A stretch of 64,000 nucleotides of DNA. It comes from JAHDVS01 sp964370985 (GTDB lineage: Bacteria; Actinomycetota; Thermoleophilia; Gaiellales; Gaiellaceae). Location: positions 9,988-73,987 of the forward strand of contig CAYJLE010000013.1 of assembly GCA_964370985.1 (NCBI GenBank). The letters are read 5' to 3'. Made by a program: the position numbers and the translations under genes. Each line of letters opens with the position of its first letter. Positions within the stretch are counted from its first letter, which is position 1. Positions 24,900 to 32,716 of this stretch are shown piece after piece. The notes beneath the pieces are model-generated. The model was given only the letters and a program-made list of their open reading frames with translations, was not told the DNA's origin and ran no database searches.

Positions 24900-25969
24900 C
24901 GCGGGGTTGCCCGCCCCGGCTCGACGTCGACGACGAGCGCCGGCGGCGGGGCCTCGTCCGGGAGCGCCGCGCGGGCAGTCGCCGTCACGAGCGCCTGGCA
25001 CCCCTCCGGGATGCCGGCGACGAGCGCCGCTCGCCTGCGCGTGTCGAGCTCCGAGAGGACGTCGTCGAGCAGAAGCAACGGCGGCTCCCCACGCAGGCCC
25101 CGGACGACCTCCGCTTCCGCCAGGAGCAGCGCCAGCACCGCCAGGCGCTGCTCCCCCTGCGAGCCGTACAGCCGAAGCTCACGGCCCCCGACGCAGACGG
25201 CTATCTCGGCAAGGTGCGGGCCTGCCCCTGTGACACCGCGCTCGATGTCCGCGGCCAGGCGGCGTTCGAGCTCGGCCGCGGTCGCGGCGGCGGGCTCGTA
25301 GCTGGCCGCGAGCCCGGGCAGGCCGAGCCGCTCCGCACTCTGCTCGAGCGGCCGCGCGAGCGCGGCAGACACCGCGAGCCGGGCCTCGTCGAGCTCCGCC
25401 CCGAGCGTCGCGAGCATTGGCGTCCAGGGCTCCAGCGACTCCCTTCCCGCAAGACCCAGCCGGGTGCGTCTCAGGGCCGCGTTACGCTGCGCAAGGGCGC
25501 GCGCGTACTCGCCGGGGATTGCTGCCCGCGCCGGCAGGATTCGCGCCAGCGATCGATCGAGGTACGTGCGCCGCACGAGCGGGCCGCCCTTGACGACGGC
25601 CAGCCGGTCAGGCGTGAACGCCAGCACCGGCCACTCCCGGCGCAGGCGCTCTGCCCCCTCGAGGGGCGCGCCGTCGAGAAGCGCGTGCTTCGCGCCGCCC
25701 GACTCGATCGTCACCTCGCACCGAAAGCGGCGGCCGTTCGCACGGGCGCCCTCTGCCACCACGCGCGTCGACGGCGACCCGAACCGGATCCCGCGGGCAT
25801 CCCGGCGCGTCCGGAGCGAGGAGCCCTGCGTCGCCACGTGAACCGCATCGAGGAGATTCGTCTTGCCGACGCCGTTGGGGCCGACGACGATCGTCAGGCC
25901 CGGGGGCAACTCGAGGTCGAGCGCCGCGTACGAGCGGAAGTCGCGCGCCGCGATCCTGGTGACCAGCAC
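24896..25969 (-). CDS. recF: DNA replication/repair protein RecF
   Basis: A 357-residue SMC-like ATPase. FRSYAALDLELPPGLTIVVG leads to Walker A GPNGVGKTNLLDAVH. The signature region is YGSQGEQRLAVLALLLAEAE and Walker B is LLLLDDVLSELD. RecF acts with RecO and RecR to load RecA at gaps. It starts at GTG 25969, 41 nt after dnaN, and overlaps dciA by 4 bases. Confidence 0.95.
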   Translation of the reverse strand: MLVTRIAARDFRSYAALDLELPPGLTIVVGPNGVGKTNLLDAVHVATQGSSLRTRRDARGIRFGSPSTRVVAEGARANGRRFRCEVTIESGGAKHALLDGAPLEGAERLRREWPVLAFTPDRLAVVKGGPLVRRTYLDRSLARILPARAAIPGEYARALAQRNAALRRTRLGLAGRESLEPWTPMLATLGAELDEARLAVSAALARPLEQSAERLGLPGLAASYEPAAATAAELERRLAADIERGVTGAGPHLAEIAVCVGGRELRLYGSQGEQRLAVLALLLAEAEVVRGLRGEPPLLLLDDVLSELDTRRRAALVAGIPEGCQALVTATARAALPDEAPPPALVVDVEPGRATPR

Positions 25970-26010
25970 CGGCCGTACCGGGGTGGGCGCCCGCCGGCGC
26001 GCGGCGGCCC

Positions 26011-27117
26011 TCAGCCGGCGAGCCTGATCGGCATGATCAGGTACCAGAAGTCCTCGCCGGCGCCGCTGATCAGACCTGGCCTCAGCGGGCTGATCAGCCT
26101 CAGGCGCACCTCCGCGTCCGCGACGGACTCGAGACCCTCGCGCAGGAAGTCGGGGTTGAAGCCGATCTCGAGCGGCTCCCCGGCGTAGGCGGCCGGCAAC
26201 GACTCACGGGCCTCGCCGATGTCCTGGGTCTGCGCCCTCAGGGTCAACTCGCCGTCAGCGAACCGCAGCCGCAGAGGTGAATTGCGCTGCGCCATCACGC
26301 TCACGCGTCGGACCGCGTCGAGGACCTCCTCCCGGGGCAGTCTGAGCTCGGCCTCGAACGTGTCGGGCCGGAGTTGCTTGTAGTTCGGGAACTGCCCGTC
26401 GATCCGCCTCGCTGTTGCGATCACGCCGTCCACGACGAAAACCACCTGGTTTTCCTGAACACCGACGTCGATGTGCTCGGACGCACAGCCCTGGGCGATC
26501 CGGGCGACCTCGGCGAGCGCCCGGGAAGGCACGATCGCCTCGAGCGCGCTTCCGGCATCCGACGCGAGCGCCGTCTCCTTCACGCTCAGGCGATAGGAGT
26601 CCGTCGCGGCCATCACGAGCGTCGACCCCTCGATATGGACGAGGATGCCCGTGAGCACGGGGCGCGACTCGTCGCGGGATGCCGCCCTCCCGACCTTTGC
26701 GATCGTCTCGAGGAATGCCTCTCGCTCGACGGCGAGAAGGGTGTCTCGGTCCACCTCGGGAAGTCGCGGGAAGTCGCCGGCACTGTACGTGTGGAGGGTG
26801 TACTCCGACGTGGAGGCCGTGAGCCGCACGACACCGTCTGTTTCCGCATGCTCGAGCGTGATCGTCCCCGGCGGCAAGAGACGCACGATCTCCGTGAGTA
26901 GCCGGCCGGGGACGACAACCGCTCCTTCCCCCGCGCACTCGGCCGGTACGGATGCCCGGAGCGACATCTCCATGTCCGTTGCCGCAAGCTCCACGCGGTT
27001 CCCCGCAGCTCGGAGGAGGATCCCCGCAAGGATCTGCACGGACGCACGGGACGAGACCGCCCGGCCGACGACCTGGAGGCCCTGGGAGAGATCGTCGCGG
27101 GAGCAGGTGATGTTCAT
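26011..27117 (-). CDS. dnaN: DNA polymerase III beta sliding clamp
   Basis: A 368-residue beta clamp with three homologous domains. It opens MNITCSRDDLSQGLQVVGRA, with LLTEIVRLLP, MAATDSYRLSVKE and a C-terminus ending YLIMPIRLAG, the hydrophobic-pocket-forming tail. The start ATG 27117 was chosen because the conserved sequence begins there. An extended upstream reading runs through the non-coding gap. A TACTAT -10-like box lies 14 nt upstream. Confidence 0.96.
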   Translation of the reverse strand: MNITCSRDDLSQGLQVVGRAVSSRASVQILAGILLRAAGNRVELAATDMEMSLRASVPAECAGEGAVVVPGRLLTEIVRLLPPGTITLEHAETDGVVRLTASTSEYTLHTYSAGDFPRLPEVDRDTLLAVEREAFLETIAKVGRAASRDESRPVLTGILVHIEGSTLVMAATDSYRLSVKETALASDAGSALEAIVPSRALAEVARIAQGCASEHIDVGVQENQVVFVVDGVIATARRIDGQFPNYKQLRPDTFEAELRLPREEVLDAVRRVSVMAQRNSPLRLRFADGELTLRAQTQDIGEARESLPAAYAGEPLEIGFNPDFLREGLESVADAEVRLRLISPLRPGLISGAGEDFWYLIMPIRLAG

Positions 27118-27127
27118 GGCCTCGGAA

Positions 27128-27327
27128 GGGGATAGTACGGCTATTAGAAAGTACGTACGAAAAGACTTAGAACGTAGTAATAGGCGTGGGGGACCCGGGG
27201 AAGACGCGCATTCGCGGGGCTCCGAGCGGGATCGCGCTGTGGGGAGACGATGGGGAGAACCAGCGGTTGTCCCCGTGCTCCGAACGGCACCCGGCGGGGA
27301 CCCCCAGGCCACACCTCTTCGTCCACA
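27128..27327. other. dnaA-dnaN intergenic region with origin-like elements
   Basis: This 213-nt gap holds an AT-rich island (27128-27183) that stands out in the GC-rich window, with a GTACGTAC palindrome at 27151-27158 and TAG-TAA-TAG triplets at 27175-27183. Weak DnaA boxes lie to the right: TGTGGGGAG (27238-27246), TTGTCCCCG (27267-27275) and TCGTCCACA (27319-27327). Boxes, GC-rich spacer, trio-like triplets and AT-rich DNA occur in the order of a basal unwinding system. In mycobacteria and streptomycetes the origin lies between dnaA and dnaN. Confidence 0.5.
27132..27137 (-). promoter_or_regulatory. -10 box for dnaN
   Basis: TACTAT on the minus strand, 14 nt before the dnaN ATG, inside the AT-rich island. 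No convincing -35 was found. Confidence 0.45.
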
Positions 27328-27330
27328 CCC

Positions 27331-28677
27331 TCACGGTGCCTGCTTGATCCTTGCTGTGAGCTCCTGGACGAGGTTGTACACACCCCTGTCCTCACGGATG
27401 AGCTTGGTGATGTTCGAGGTCGCGTTGATCACCGTGGTGTGATCGCGGCCCCCGAAGTGACCGCCGATCTTCGGCAGGGAGCTGTCGGTGAGCTCGCGGC
27501 AGAGATACATCGCGATATGCCGCGGGTAGACGACGACCCGGGACCGGCGCTGGCCGACGAGCTCCTGCAACGAGATGCTGAAGCGGTGCGAGACGACCTC
27601 CTGGATCCGCTCGATCGTGATGTTGGGGGGCTCTCCCTGGGGGAAGACGTCTTTCAGGACATCCTGTGCCAACTCGACCGTCATCGGCCGTGCGGTCAGG
27701 GAGGAGAACGCGACGACGCGCGTCAGTGCCCCTTCGAGCTCGCGGATGTTCGTGGACACGCGGCCCGCGATGAACGTCAGCACCTGGGTGTCGGGGACGT
27801 GGATCCTGTCCGTCGCGACCTTCTTGCGCAGGATCGCGATGCGCGTCTCGAGGTCCGGCGGCTGGATGTCCACGATCAGGCCCCACTCGAAGCGCGAGCG
27901 GAGACGCTCCTCGAGTGTGGCGATGTCGCGGGGAGGCCGATCCGAAGAGAGGATGACCTGCCGTCCGGCCTCGTAGAGCGCGTTGAAGGTGTGGAAGAAC
28001 TCCTCCTGGATCCGCTCCTTGTGCTCGAGGAACTGGATGTCGTCGACGAGGAGAACGTCGTAGTGACGATAGCGATGCTTGAAATGCTCGACGCGCTTCT
28101 CGCGGATGGAGTTGATGAAGTCGTTCGTGAGCGTTTCACTCGTCACGTAGCGGGCCGACAGGCGTGGTGAATGGCGGCTGACGTAGCCGACGATCGCCTG
28201 AAGAAGATGCGTCTTGCCGAGGCCCGTGCCGCCGTAGATGAAGAGTGGGTTGTACGCCTTCGCGGGCGCCTCGGCCACCGCAAGAGCGGCGGCGTGGGCG
28301 AATCTGTTCGAGGAGCCGATCACGAACGTGTCGAACGTGTACTTCGGATTGAGGCCCTCGACCCGGGCCGGGGCGGGCGCCTCGGCATCGACCGGGGCGC
28401 CGTCGACGGGGACGGTGAGGCGCACCGCCCGCTCGGAGCCGACGACGTCGCGGACGCTCGAGCGGATCAGCGAGAGAAAATGTCCCTCGATCCACTCTCG
28501 TGTGAAATCGTTGGGAACCTCGATTACGAGCTCCGACGCGGAGAGCCCACCCGGCCGCACCTGGCCCAGCCAGGTCTCGAACGTCCGCTCGCCGAGAGCG
28601 CCGCGGAGGCGCTCCGAGACGTCGGTCCAGACGTCATTACCAGTCCCTTGCACGGGCCGTTCCACCTCTGCCGACAC
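27331..28677 (-). CDS. dnaA: Chromosomal replication initiator DnaA
   Basis: A 448-residue DnaA. Domain I (about 10-90) is followed by a short Pro/Ala linker and the AAA+ domain with FVIGSSNRFAHAAALAVAEA, IYGGTGLGKTHLLQA (Walker A) and LLVDDIQFLEHKE (Walker B). Domain IV has YPRHIAMYLCRELT and the DnaA signature FGGRDHTTVINA. It binds 9-mer boxes and opens the origin. The start GTG 28677 is preceded by AGGAGG at 3 nt. A promoter (TTGAGC, 17 nt, TATGAT) lies upstream. Confidence 0.97.
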   Translation of the reverse strand: MSAEVERPVQGTGNDVWTDVSERLRGALGERTFETWLGQVRPGGLSASELVIEVPNDFTREWIEGHFLSLIRSSVRDVVGSERAVRLTVPVDGAPVDAEAPAPARVEGLNPKYTFDTFVIGSSNRFAHAAALAVAEAPAKAYNPLFIYGGTGLGKTHLLQAIVGYVSRHSPRLSARYVTSETLTNDFINSIREKRVEHFKHRYRHYDVLLVDDIQFLEHKERIQEEFFHTFNALYEAGRQVILSSDRPPRDIATLEERLRSRFEWGLIVDIQPPDLETRIAILRKKVATDRIHVPDTQVLTFIAGRVSTNIRELEGALTRVVAFSSLTARPMTVELAQDVLKDVFPQGEPPNITIERIQEVVSHRFSISLQELVGQRRSRVVVYPRHIAMYLCRELTDSSLPKIGGHFGGRDHTTVINATSNITKLIREDRGVYNLVQELTARIKQAP

Positions 28678-28703
28678 GATCCTCCTGGATTCGAGGAAGC
28701 GGG

Positions 28704-28732
28704 ATCATAGCAGGGGCCCTTCCGCGGCTCAA
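28704..28732 (-). promoter_or_regulatory. dnaA promoter
   Basis: On the minus strand, -35 TTGAGC (28732-28727), a 17-nt spacer and -10 TATGAT (28709-28704). The leader carries an AGGAGG Shine-Dalgarno before GTG 28677. This is one of the few complete sigma-70-like promoters in the window. The DnaA boxes begin 59 nt upstream, so autoregulation is plausible. Confidence 0.6.
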
Positions 28733-28908
28733 TGCCTCCGCCTGCCGCGCTGAGCAGCGCCGAAACAGGCGTGTTTGCAGCAACTTTGCCTGATCCACAG
28801 CGCTCTCCACAGCTGGGGATAACATGCCTGAGATGCGCGTCGGTGCGGCGTTTGGCTGTGGATTGTCCGGACGCAACTGGATGCGTCGCGGGCGAAGAAG
28901 CCCTCCTC

Positions 28909-28914
28909 TATACT
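28909..28914 (+). promoter_or_regulatory. -10 box for the rpmH operon
   Basis: TATACT, 31 nt before the rpmH ATG. It is a near-perfect -10. No TTGACA-like -35 is present at 16-18 nt. Confidence 0.5.
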
Positions 28915-28945
28915 GGGCGCTCGCCCGCACAGCGGCGGCGACGTT

Positions 28946-29080
28946 ATGAAGCGCACCTACCAGCCGAACGTTCGGCGCCGGAAGCGGCGTCACGGATTCA
29001 GAGCCCGAATGGCGACGCGGGCGGGCAGGGCCGTGCTGAAGCGGCGGCGCACGAAGGGCCGCAAGCGCCTCTCCGCCTGA
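28946..29080 (+). CDS. rpmH: 50S ribosomal protein L34
   Basis: A 44-residue L34: MKRTYQPNVRRRKRRHGFRA, then ARMATRAGRAVLKRRRTKGR and KRLSA. The length and the highly basic composition are exactly those of the family. It is followed by rnpA, the universal order. The start ATG 28946 is certain from the conserved MKRTYQP. It begins the rightward operon running from the origin. Confidence 0.98.
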   Translation: MKRTYQPNVRRRKRRHGFRARMATRAGRAVLKRRRTKGRKRLSA

Positions 29081-29109
29081 GCCGCACAGGGCGCAGCGAG
29101 GAACGCCCA

Positions 29110-29475
29110 GTGAAGCGGAGAAGCCGGCTCTCCCGGTCGCGGGACTTCGATGCCGTGTACCGCCACGGCCGGTCGGTCTCGAGCCGGTACCTCGTCCTGT
29201 ACTCGTTTCCGCGCGAGAGCGCGGGCGACCCTCCCCGGCTCGGGCTTGCCGTCTCGAGGAAGGTCGGCGACGCCGTGGCCCGAAACCGGGTCAAGCGCAG
29301 CCTGCGCGCGGCGTTCGACACGCTCTCGGGCGAGGTGGGAGCCGGCTTCGACTACGTGCTCGTCGTCCGTCCGGGTTTCGGGGAGGTCGCGGAGGCGCGG
29401 GGCGCGGGGTGGGTCGCCGAGCAGGTGCGGGAGGTCTTCCGGCAGGCTGCGGGCGCGAGGGCCGACCGCCCGTGA
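29110..29475 (+). CDS. rnpA: Ribonuclease P protein component
   Basis: A 121-residue RnpA. The RNA-binding signature is ARNRVKRSLRAAF, preceded by the LSRSRDFDAVYRHGRSVSSR strand region and LGLAVSRKVGDAV. It assists RNase P RNA in trimming tRNA 5' ends. The start GTG 29110 gives VKRRSRLSRSRDF. The longer upstream in-frame reading overlaps rpmH and is not credible. The stop overlaps yidD (GTGA). Confidence 0.93.
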   Translation: MKRRSRLSRSRDFDAVYRHGRSVSSRYLVLYSFPRESAGDPPRLGLAVSRKVGDAVARNRVKRSLRAAFDTLSGEVGAGFDYVLVVRPGFGEVAEARGAGWVAEQVREVFRQAAGARADRP

Positions 29476-29732
29476 GACGTATCGCGATCGCCGTCGTCCA
29501 CGCCTACCGCGCAACGGCTGGCCAGTTCACCGGCGGGCGCTGTAAGTACCACCCGTCGTGCTCGCAGTACGCCATCGACGCGATCCGCCTCCACGGCGTC
29601 GCCCGCGGAGTGGCGCTTGCCGGGTGGCGGCTCGCGCGCTGTAACCCGTGGAGCCACGGCGGCGTCGACCGCGCCGAGGACCAGCGGCTGTTTCGGTCCG
29701 TACCCGGCCGCACCCGGCGGGGGGCGGCGTGA
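29472..29732 (+). CDS. yidD: Membrane protein insertion efficiency factor YidD
   Basis: An 86-residue YidD. The family's cysteine pattern appears in GGRCKYHPSCSQYAIDAI and LARCNPWSHGG. It assists YidC/Sec-dependent membrane insertion. The start GTG 29472 overlaps the rnpA stop (GTGA), and its stop overlaps yidC the same way, so the three are coupled. Confidence 0.93.
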   Translation: MRRIAIAVVHAYRATAGQFTGGRCKYHPSCSQYAIDAIRLHGVARGVALAGWRLARCNPWSHGGVDRAEDQRLFRSVPGRTRRGAA

Positions 29733-30595
29733 TCCCGCTCGCAGGCCTCCTGCAGCCGATCGAGGAGCCGCTGAGCCGGATCCTCGAATGGCTGCACGCC
29801 TCGATCGGCATCTCGTGGGCCTGGGCGATCGTCGTCCTGACCGTGATGGTCCGGATCGTGCTCGTGCCGCTGACGATCAAGCAGGTGCGCTCGATGCAGC
29901 GCCTCCAGCAGTACGCCCCCGAGCTGAAGGCGCTCCAGCAGAAGTACAAGGGCGACAAGCAGCGGCTGAACGAGGAGGTGATGAAGTTCTACCGGGAGAA
30001 CAAGGTCAACCCGGCCGCCTCGTGCCTCCCGGTCGTCTTCCAGATCCCGATCTTCATCTCCCTCTTCTACGTCCTGCGGGACTTCGAGAAGGAGGTGTTC
30101 CCGCGCTACCCGGGCTCGAGCCTCGACTTCCTGAACGGCGTCGTGCCGCGGATCACGGACACCGTCAGCGACCACTGGTCGGGCTGGATGCTGCTCGTGA
30201 TCTACGTGGGCAGCCAACTCGCGTCCACGCTGCTCATGTCGAACACGATGGACAAGACGCAGCGGCTGCTCTTCCTGCTCATGCCCTTCGCGTTCGTCAT
30301 CTTCATCATCCGCTTCCCGGTCGGACTGATGGTCTACTGGGTCACGACGAACCTGTGGACCGCGGGTCAGGGCCTTGTCACGCGCCGCGCCTACCCGCGC
30401 ACGCCAGTGGCGCTGCCCAAGCGCACGAGTCGCACCGAGCCCGGCGCCAGGCCGACCGCGAAAGGCGCGAAGCCGACCGCGAAAGGCGCGAAGCCAAAGC
30501 CGACCCCGGCCGCGACCGCCGAAGCCCCCGGCACGGGGCAGCAGCCGCGCCCGGTCCGCCGCCGCAAGAAGCGCAACTCCCGGGCGAGGCGATGA
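29729..30595 (+). CDS. yidC: Membrane protein insertase YidC (Oxa1 family)
   Basis: A 288-residue short-form YidC without the proteobacterial periplasmic domain. Membrane segments lie around WAWAIVVLTVMVRIVLVPLT (with the conserved positive residue), LPVVFQIPIFISLFYVLRDF, WMLLVIYVGSQLASTLLM and LLFLLMPFAFVIFIIRFPVG. The tail after about residue 230 is basic with a perfect PTAKGAK duplication, suited to ribosome binding. It inserts membrane proteins alone or with SecYEG. The start is GTG 29729 (GTGA overlap with yidD). Confidence 0.93.
   Translation: MIPLAGLLQPIEEPLSRILEWLHASIGISWAWAIVVLTVMVRIVLVPLTIKQVRSMQRLQQYAPELKALQQKYKGDKQRLNEEVMKFYRENKVNPAASCLPVVFQIPIFISLFYVLRDFEKEVFPRYPGSSLDFLNGVVPRITDTVSDHWSGWMLLVIYVGSQLASTLLMSNTMDKTQRLLFLLMPFAFVIFIIRFPVGLMVYWVTTNLWTAGQGLVTRRAYPRTPVALPKRTSRTEPGARPTAKGAKPTAKGAKPKPTPAATAEAPGTGQQPRPVRRRKKRNSRARR
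30451..30492 (+). repeat. 21-bp perfect tandem duplication inside yidC tail
   Basis: Two identical 21-bp units (30451-30471 and 30472-30492) encode PTAKGAK twice in the basic YidC tail. Unit size is a multiple of three, so the frame is kept. Slippage could vary tail charge between strains. Confidence 0.85.
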
Positions 30596-31335
30596 CCGAG
30601 CGCGAGGGTTCCGGCCGTGACGACCCGCCCCCCCCGGTCGACGCGGAGGGGACGGGGGAGACGGTAGGGGAGGCCAAGTGGACCGCGCTGCGCGAGCTCG
30701 AGCGGCGCGTCCCGGGCCTCGACAAGTCCGCGGTCGAGTTCGTCGTGGTCTCGGAGGGGGAGCGAGGCCTGCTGGGCGTCGGCTTCACCCCCGCACGTGT
30801 GCTCGCGAGAGCCCGGGTCGACGCTCCCGCCCCTCCGCCGCCTCCTCCTCCCTCTCCCCGCCCCCGGACCGAGCGCCCAACCGGCTCTCCGGAGGCGGCC
30901 CTGCTAGCCGAGCTGCTCGAGCGGATCCGGGACGCGCTCGGTGTCGACGCGACGGTCGAGGTCCGCGAGGAAGAGGGCACGCTGACCGGAACGTTCCACG
31001 GAGCGGACCTCGGTCTCGTGATCGGGAAGCACGGCCAGACGATCGACGCGATCCAGCAGCTTGCGAGCGCGGCGCTCTCCCGGAGAGCCGGGGAGCGGGT
31101 CGACGCGGTCGTCGACGCAGCCGGCTACCGTGGGCGGCGCAAGGCGACGCTCGAGGGGGTTGCCGACCGAGCGGCCGCCCGGGCGCAGGCGAGCGGCTTT
31201 CCGGTCGAGCTCGAGCCGATGAGCGCGGCAGAGCGCAAGGTCGTCCACCTCCACCTGAGAGACAATCCGGACGTCGTGACCGCGAGCGAGGGCGCCGAGC
31301 CGTCGCGATTCGTGGTCGTTCGCCCGGCGGAGTGA
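30592..31335 (+). CDS. jag: Jag / KhpB RNA-binding protein
   Basis: A 247-residue protein with three parts: a Jag_N domain at about 18-65 (KWTALRELERRVPGL, VVVSEGERGLLGVG), a proline-rich linker (APPPPPPPSPRPR), a KH domain (GADLGLVIGKHGQTIDAIQQ) and an R3H domain near the end (PMSAAERKVVHLHL, where R3H-type R-x-x-x-H appears as RKVVH). Such proteins bind RNA and influence cell division and membrane-protein expression. ATG 30592 overlaps the yidC stop (ATGA). Confidence 0.88.
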   Translation: MTEREGSGRDDPPPPVDAEGTGETVGEAKWTALRELERRVPGLDKSAVEFVVVSEGERGLLGVGFTPARVLARARVDAPAPPPPPPPSPRPRTERPTGSPEAALLAELLERIRDALGVDATVEVREEEGTLTGTFHGADLGLVIGKHGQTIDAIQQLASAALSRRAGERVDAVVDAAGYRGRRKATLEGVADRAAARAQASGFPVELEPMSAAERKVVHLHLRDNPDVVTASEGAEPSRFVVVRPAE

Positions 31336-31946
31336 GCCTGGATCCCCGACTCGCGCGGTGGCTCGAAGAGCTCGTCGCGACACCGGGCCTGACCGCGGTC
31401 GCGGACCTCGCGGAGGCGCGCAGGGTGCACGTGGACGACGCTCTGGTCGCCCTCGACCTCGTGCGCGAAGGGCCGGTCGTCGATGTCGGCCCCGGAGGAG
31501 GCTCCCCCGGGCTGCCGCTGGCCGCCGCGCGCCCGGACATCGAGTTCACCCTGCTCGAGGCGTCGAGGCGCCGCTGCGCGTTCCTCGAGCGCGTCGCCAC
31601 GTGCTTTCCCAACGTCCGGGTCGTCCGGGGCCGGGCCGAGGAGCATGGACGAGCGGAGGGCCGGGACCGGTACGCGGTGGCGCTGGCCCGCGCGCTCGCG
31701 CCGCCGGCCGTGGCGGCCGAGTGGTGCCTGCCGCTCGTGCGACCCGGGGGTCGCTGCATCCTCTATGTGGGCGCGGAGGCGCCGGGTGTCGCCGCCGCTG
31801 CCGCCGCGCTGGGCGCCTCCCTGGCGGAGACGCGCCGGGTGGAGGGCAGCGAGGGCAAGCGGCTGCTCGTCCTCGAGAAGCACGACCCGACGCCCGAGCG
31901 GTTCCCACGGCGACCCGGGGTCGCGAGAAGACGTCCACTCGGCTGA
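31332..31946 (+). CDS. rsmG: 16S rRNA (guanine527-N7)-methyltransferase RsmG
   Basis: A 204-residue RsmG (GidB). SAM motif I is VVDVGPGGGSPGLPLAAARP, followed by FTLLEASRRRCAFLERVA, VVRGRAEEHGR and ALAPPAVAAEWCLPL. It methylates G527 of 16S rRNA; loss gives low-level streptomycin resistance in other species. The start GTG 31332 forms GTGA with the jag stop. Its N-terminus is shorter than average. Confidence 0.92.
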   Translation: MSLDPRLARWLEELVATPGLTAVADLAEARRVHVDDALVALDLVREGPVVDVGPGGGSPGLPLAAARPDIEFTLLEASRRRCAFLERVATCFPNVRVVRGRAEEHGRAEGRDRYAVALARALAPPAVAAEWCLPLVRPGGRCILYVGAEAPGVAAAAAALGASLAETRRVEGSEGKRLLVLEKHDPTPERFPRRPGVARRRPLG

Positions 31947-31947
31947 C

Positions 31948-31953
31948 TAGAGT
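31948..31953 (+). promoter_or_regulatory. -10 box for parA
   Basis: TAGAGT, 7 nt before ATG 31961, in the 14-nt gap after rsmG. The spacing predicts a leaderless parA message separate from the rpmH-rsmG transcript. Confidence 0.5.
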
Positions 31954-31960
31954 GGCCGGT

Positions 31961-32716
31961 ATGACCGGCGGGGTGTACGCGGTGGCGAACCAGAAGGGCG
32001 GCGTCGGCAAGACGACGACCGCGGTCAACCTCGCGGCCTGCCTCGCCGAGGCCGGCGAGCGAACGCTCGTCGTCGACCTCGACCCCCAGGCGAACGCGAC
32101 CTCCGGGCTCGGCCAGCGGGCGAACGGCACCTCGACCTACGACCTGCTCGACGGCGCCCCGCTCGACGCCGTCGTCCGCGAGACCGGGTTTCGAAACCTC
32201 GATCTCGTGCCGTCGCGACCGGATCTCGCGGGCGTCGCGGTCGAGCTCGCCCAGCGCGGCGGCGGCGAGACGTACCTCAAGCGGTCGCTTCGCGACGCTC
32301 ACCACCGCTACGCGTTCGTGTTTCTGGACTGCCCGCCCTCCCTGGGCCCGCTCACGGTCAACGCGCTCGCAGCCGCCGACCGGGTGATCGTTCCCGTCCA
32401 GTGCGAGTACTACGCGCTCGAGGGGCTCGCGCAGCTGCTCCGCTCGATCGAGCTCGTCCGGGCGCGGCTGAACCCGCGCCTCGCGATCGCAGGCATGCTG
32501 CTGACGATGTCCGACGGCCGCACGCGCCTCGCGGCCGACGTGGCAGCCCAGGTCCGTCAGGCGTTCGGCGACCTCGTGTTCGACGCCGTGGTGCCCCGGA
32601 GCGTGCGGCTCGCCGAGGCTCCGAGCCACGGGCTGCCGATCACCGCCTACGACGCTTCCTCGGCCGGCGCCGACGCGTACTACCGCGCCGCCGGCGAGCT
32701 TGTGGAGCGCCGATGA
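31961..32716 (+). CDS. parA: Chromosome-partitioning ATPase ParA (Soj)
   Basis: A 251-residue MinD/ParA ATPase. The deviant Walker A is NQKGGVGKTTTAVNLAACL, followed by VVDLDPQANATSGLG (A') and VFLDCPPSLGPLTVNALAAA (Walker B). It has no HTH extension, so it is the chromosomal Soj type. It forms an ATP-dependent dimer on DNA and segregates ParB-parS complexes. It overlaps parB by 4 bases. Confidence 0.95.
   Translation: MTGGVYAVANQKGGVGKTTTAVNLAACLAEAGERTLVVDLDPQANATSGLGQRANGTSTYDLLDGAPLDAVVRETGFRNLDLVPSRPDLAGVAVELAQRGGGETYLKRSLRDAHHRYAFVFLDCPPSLGPLTVNALAAADRVIVPVQCEYYALEGLAQLLRSIELVRARLNPRLAIAGMLLTMSDGRTRLAADVAAQVRQAFGDLVFDAVVPRSVRLAEAPSHGLPITAYDASSAGADAYYRAAGELVERR

Larger units (their letters stand above)
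28678..28945. other. oriC: Candidate oriC: rpmH-dnaA intergenic region with DnaA boxes
   Basis: This gap separates leftward dnaA from rightward rpmH, and gene orientation diverges here. It contains TGATCCACA (28791-28799), CTCTCCACA (28803-28811), TTATCCCCA on the minus strand (28822-28814, one mismatch to consensus), CAATCCACA on the minus strand (28865-28857) and TTGTCCGGA (28863-28871). Four boxes within 75 nt is far denser than elsewhere in the window. Together with the dnaA-dnaN gap it may form a bipartite origin. Confidence 0.7.

Noticed and set aside
21960..25301. Very long plus-strand open frame antisense to gyrB, dciA and recF (over 1,100 codons)
   Set aside because: A GC-rich third-position mirror of real genes. 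The translation is Arg/Leu/Val/Asp repetitive without any domain, while the opposite strand encodes unmistakable GyrB, DciA and RecF.
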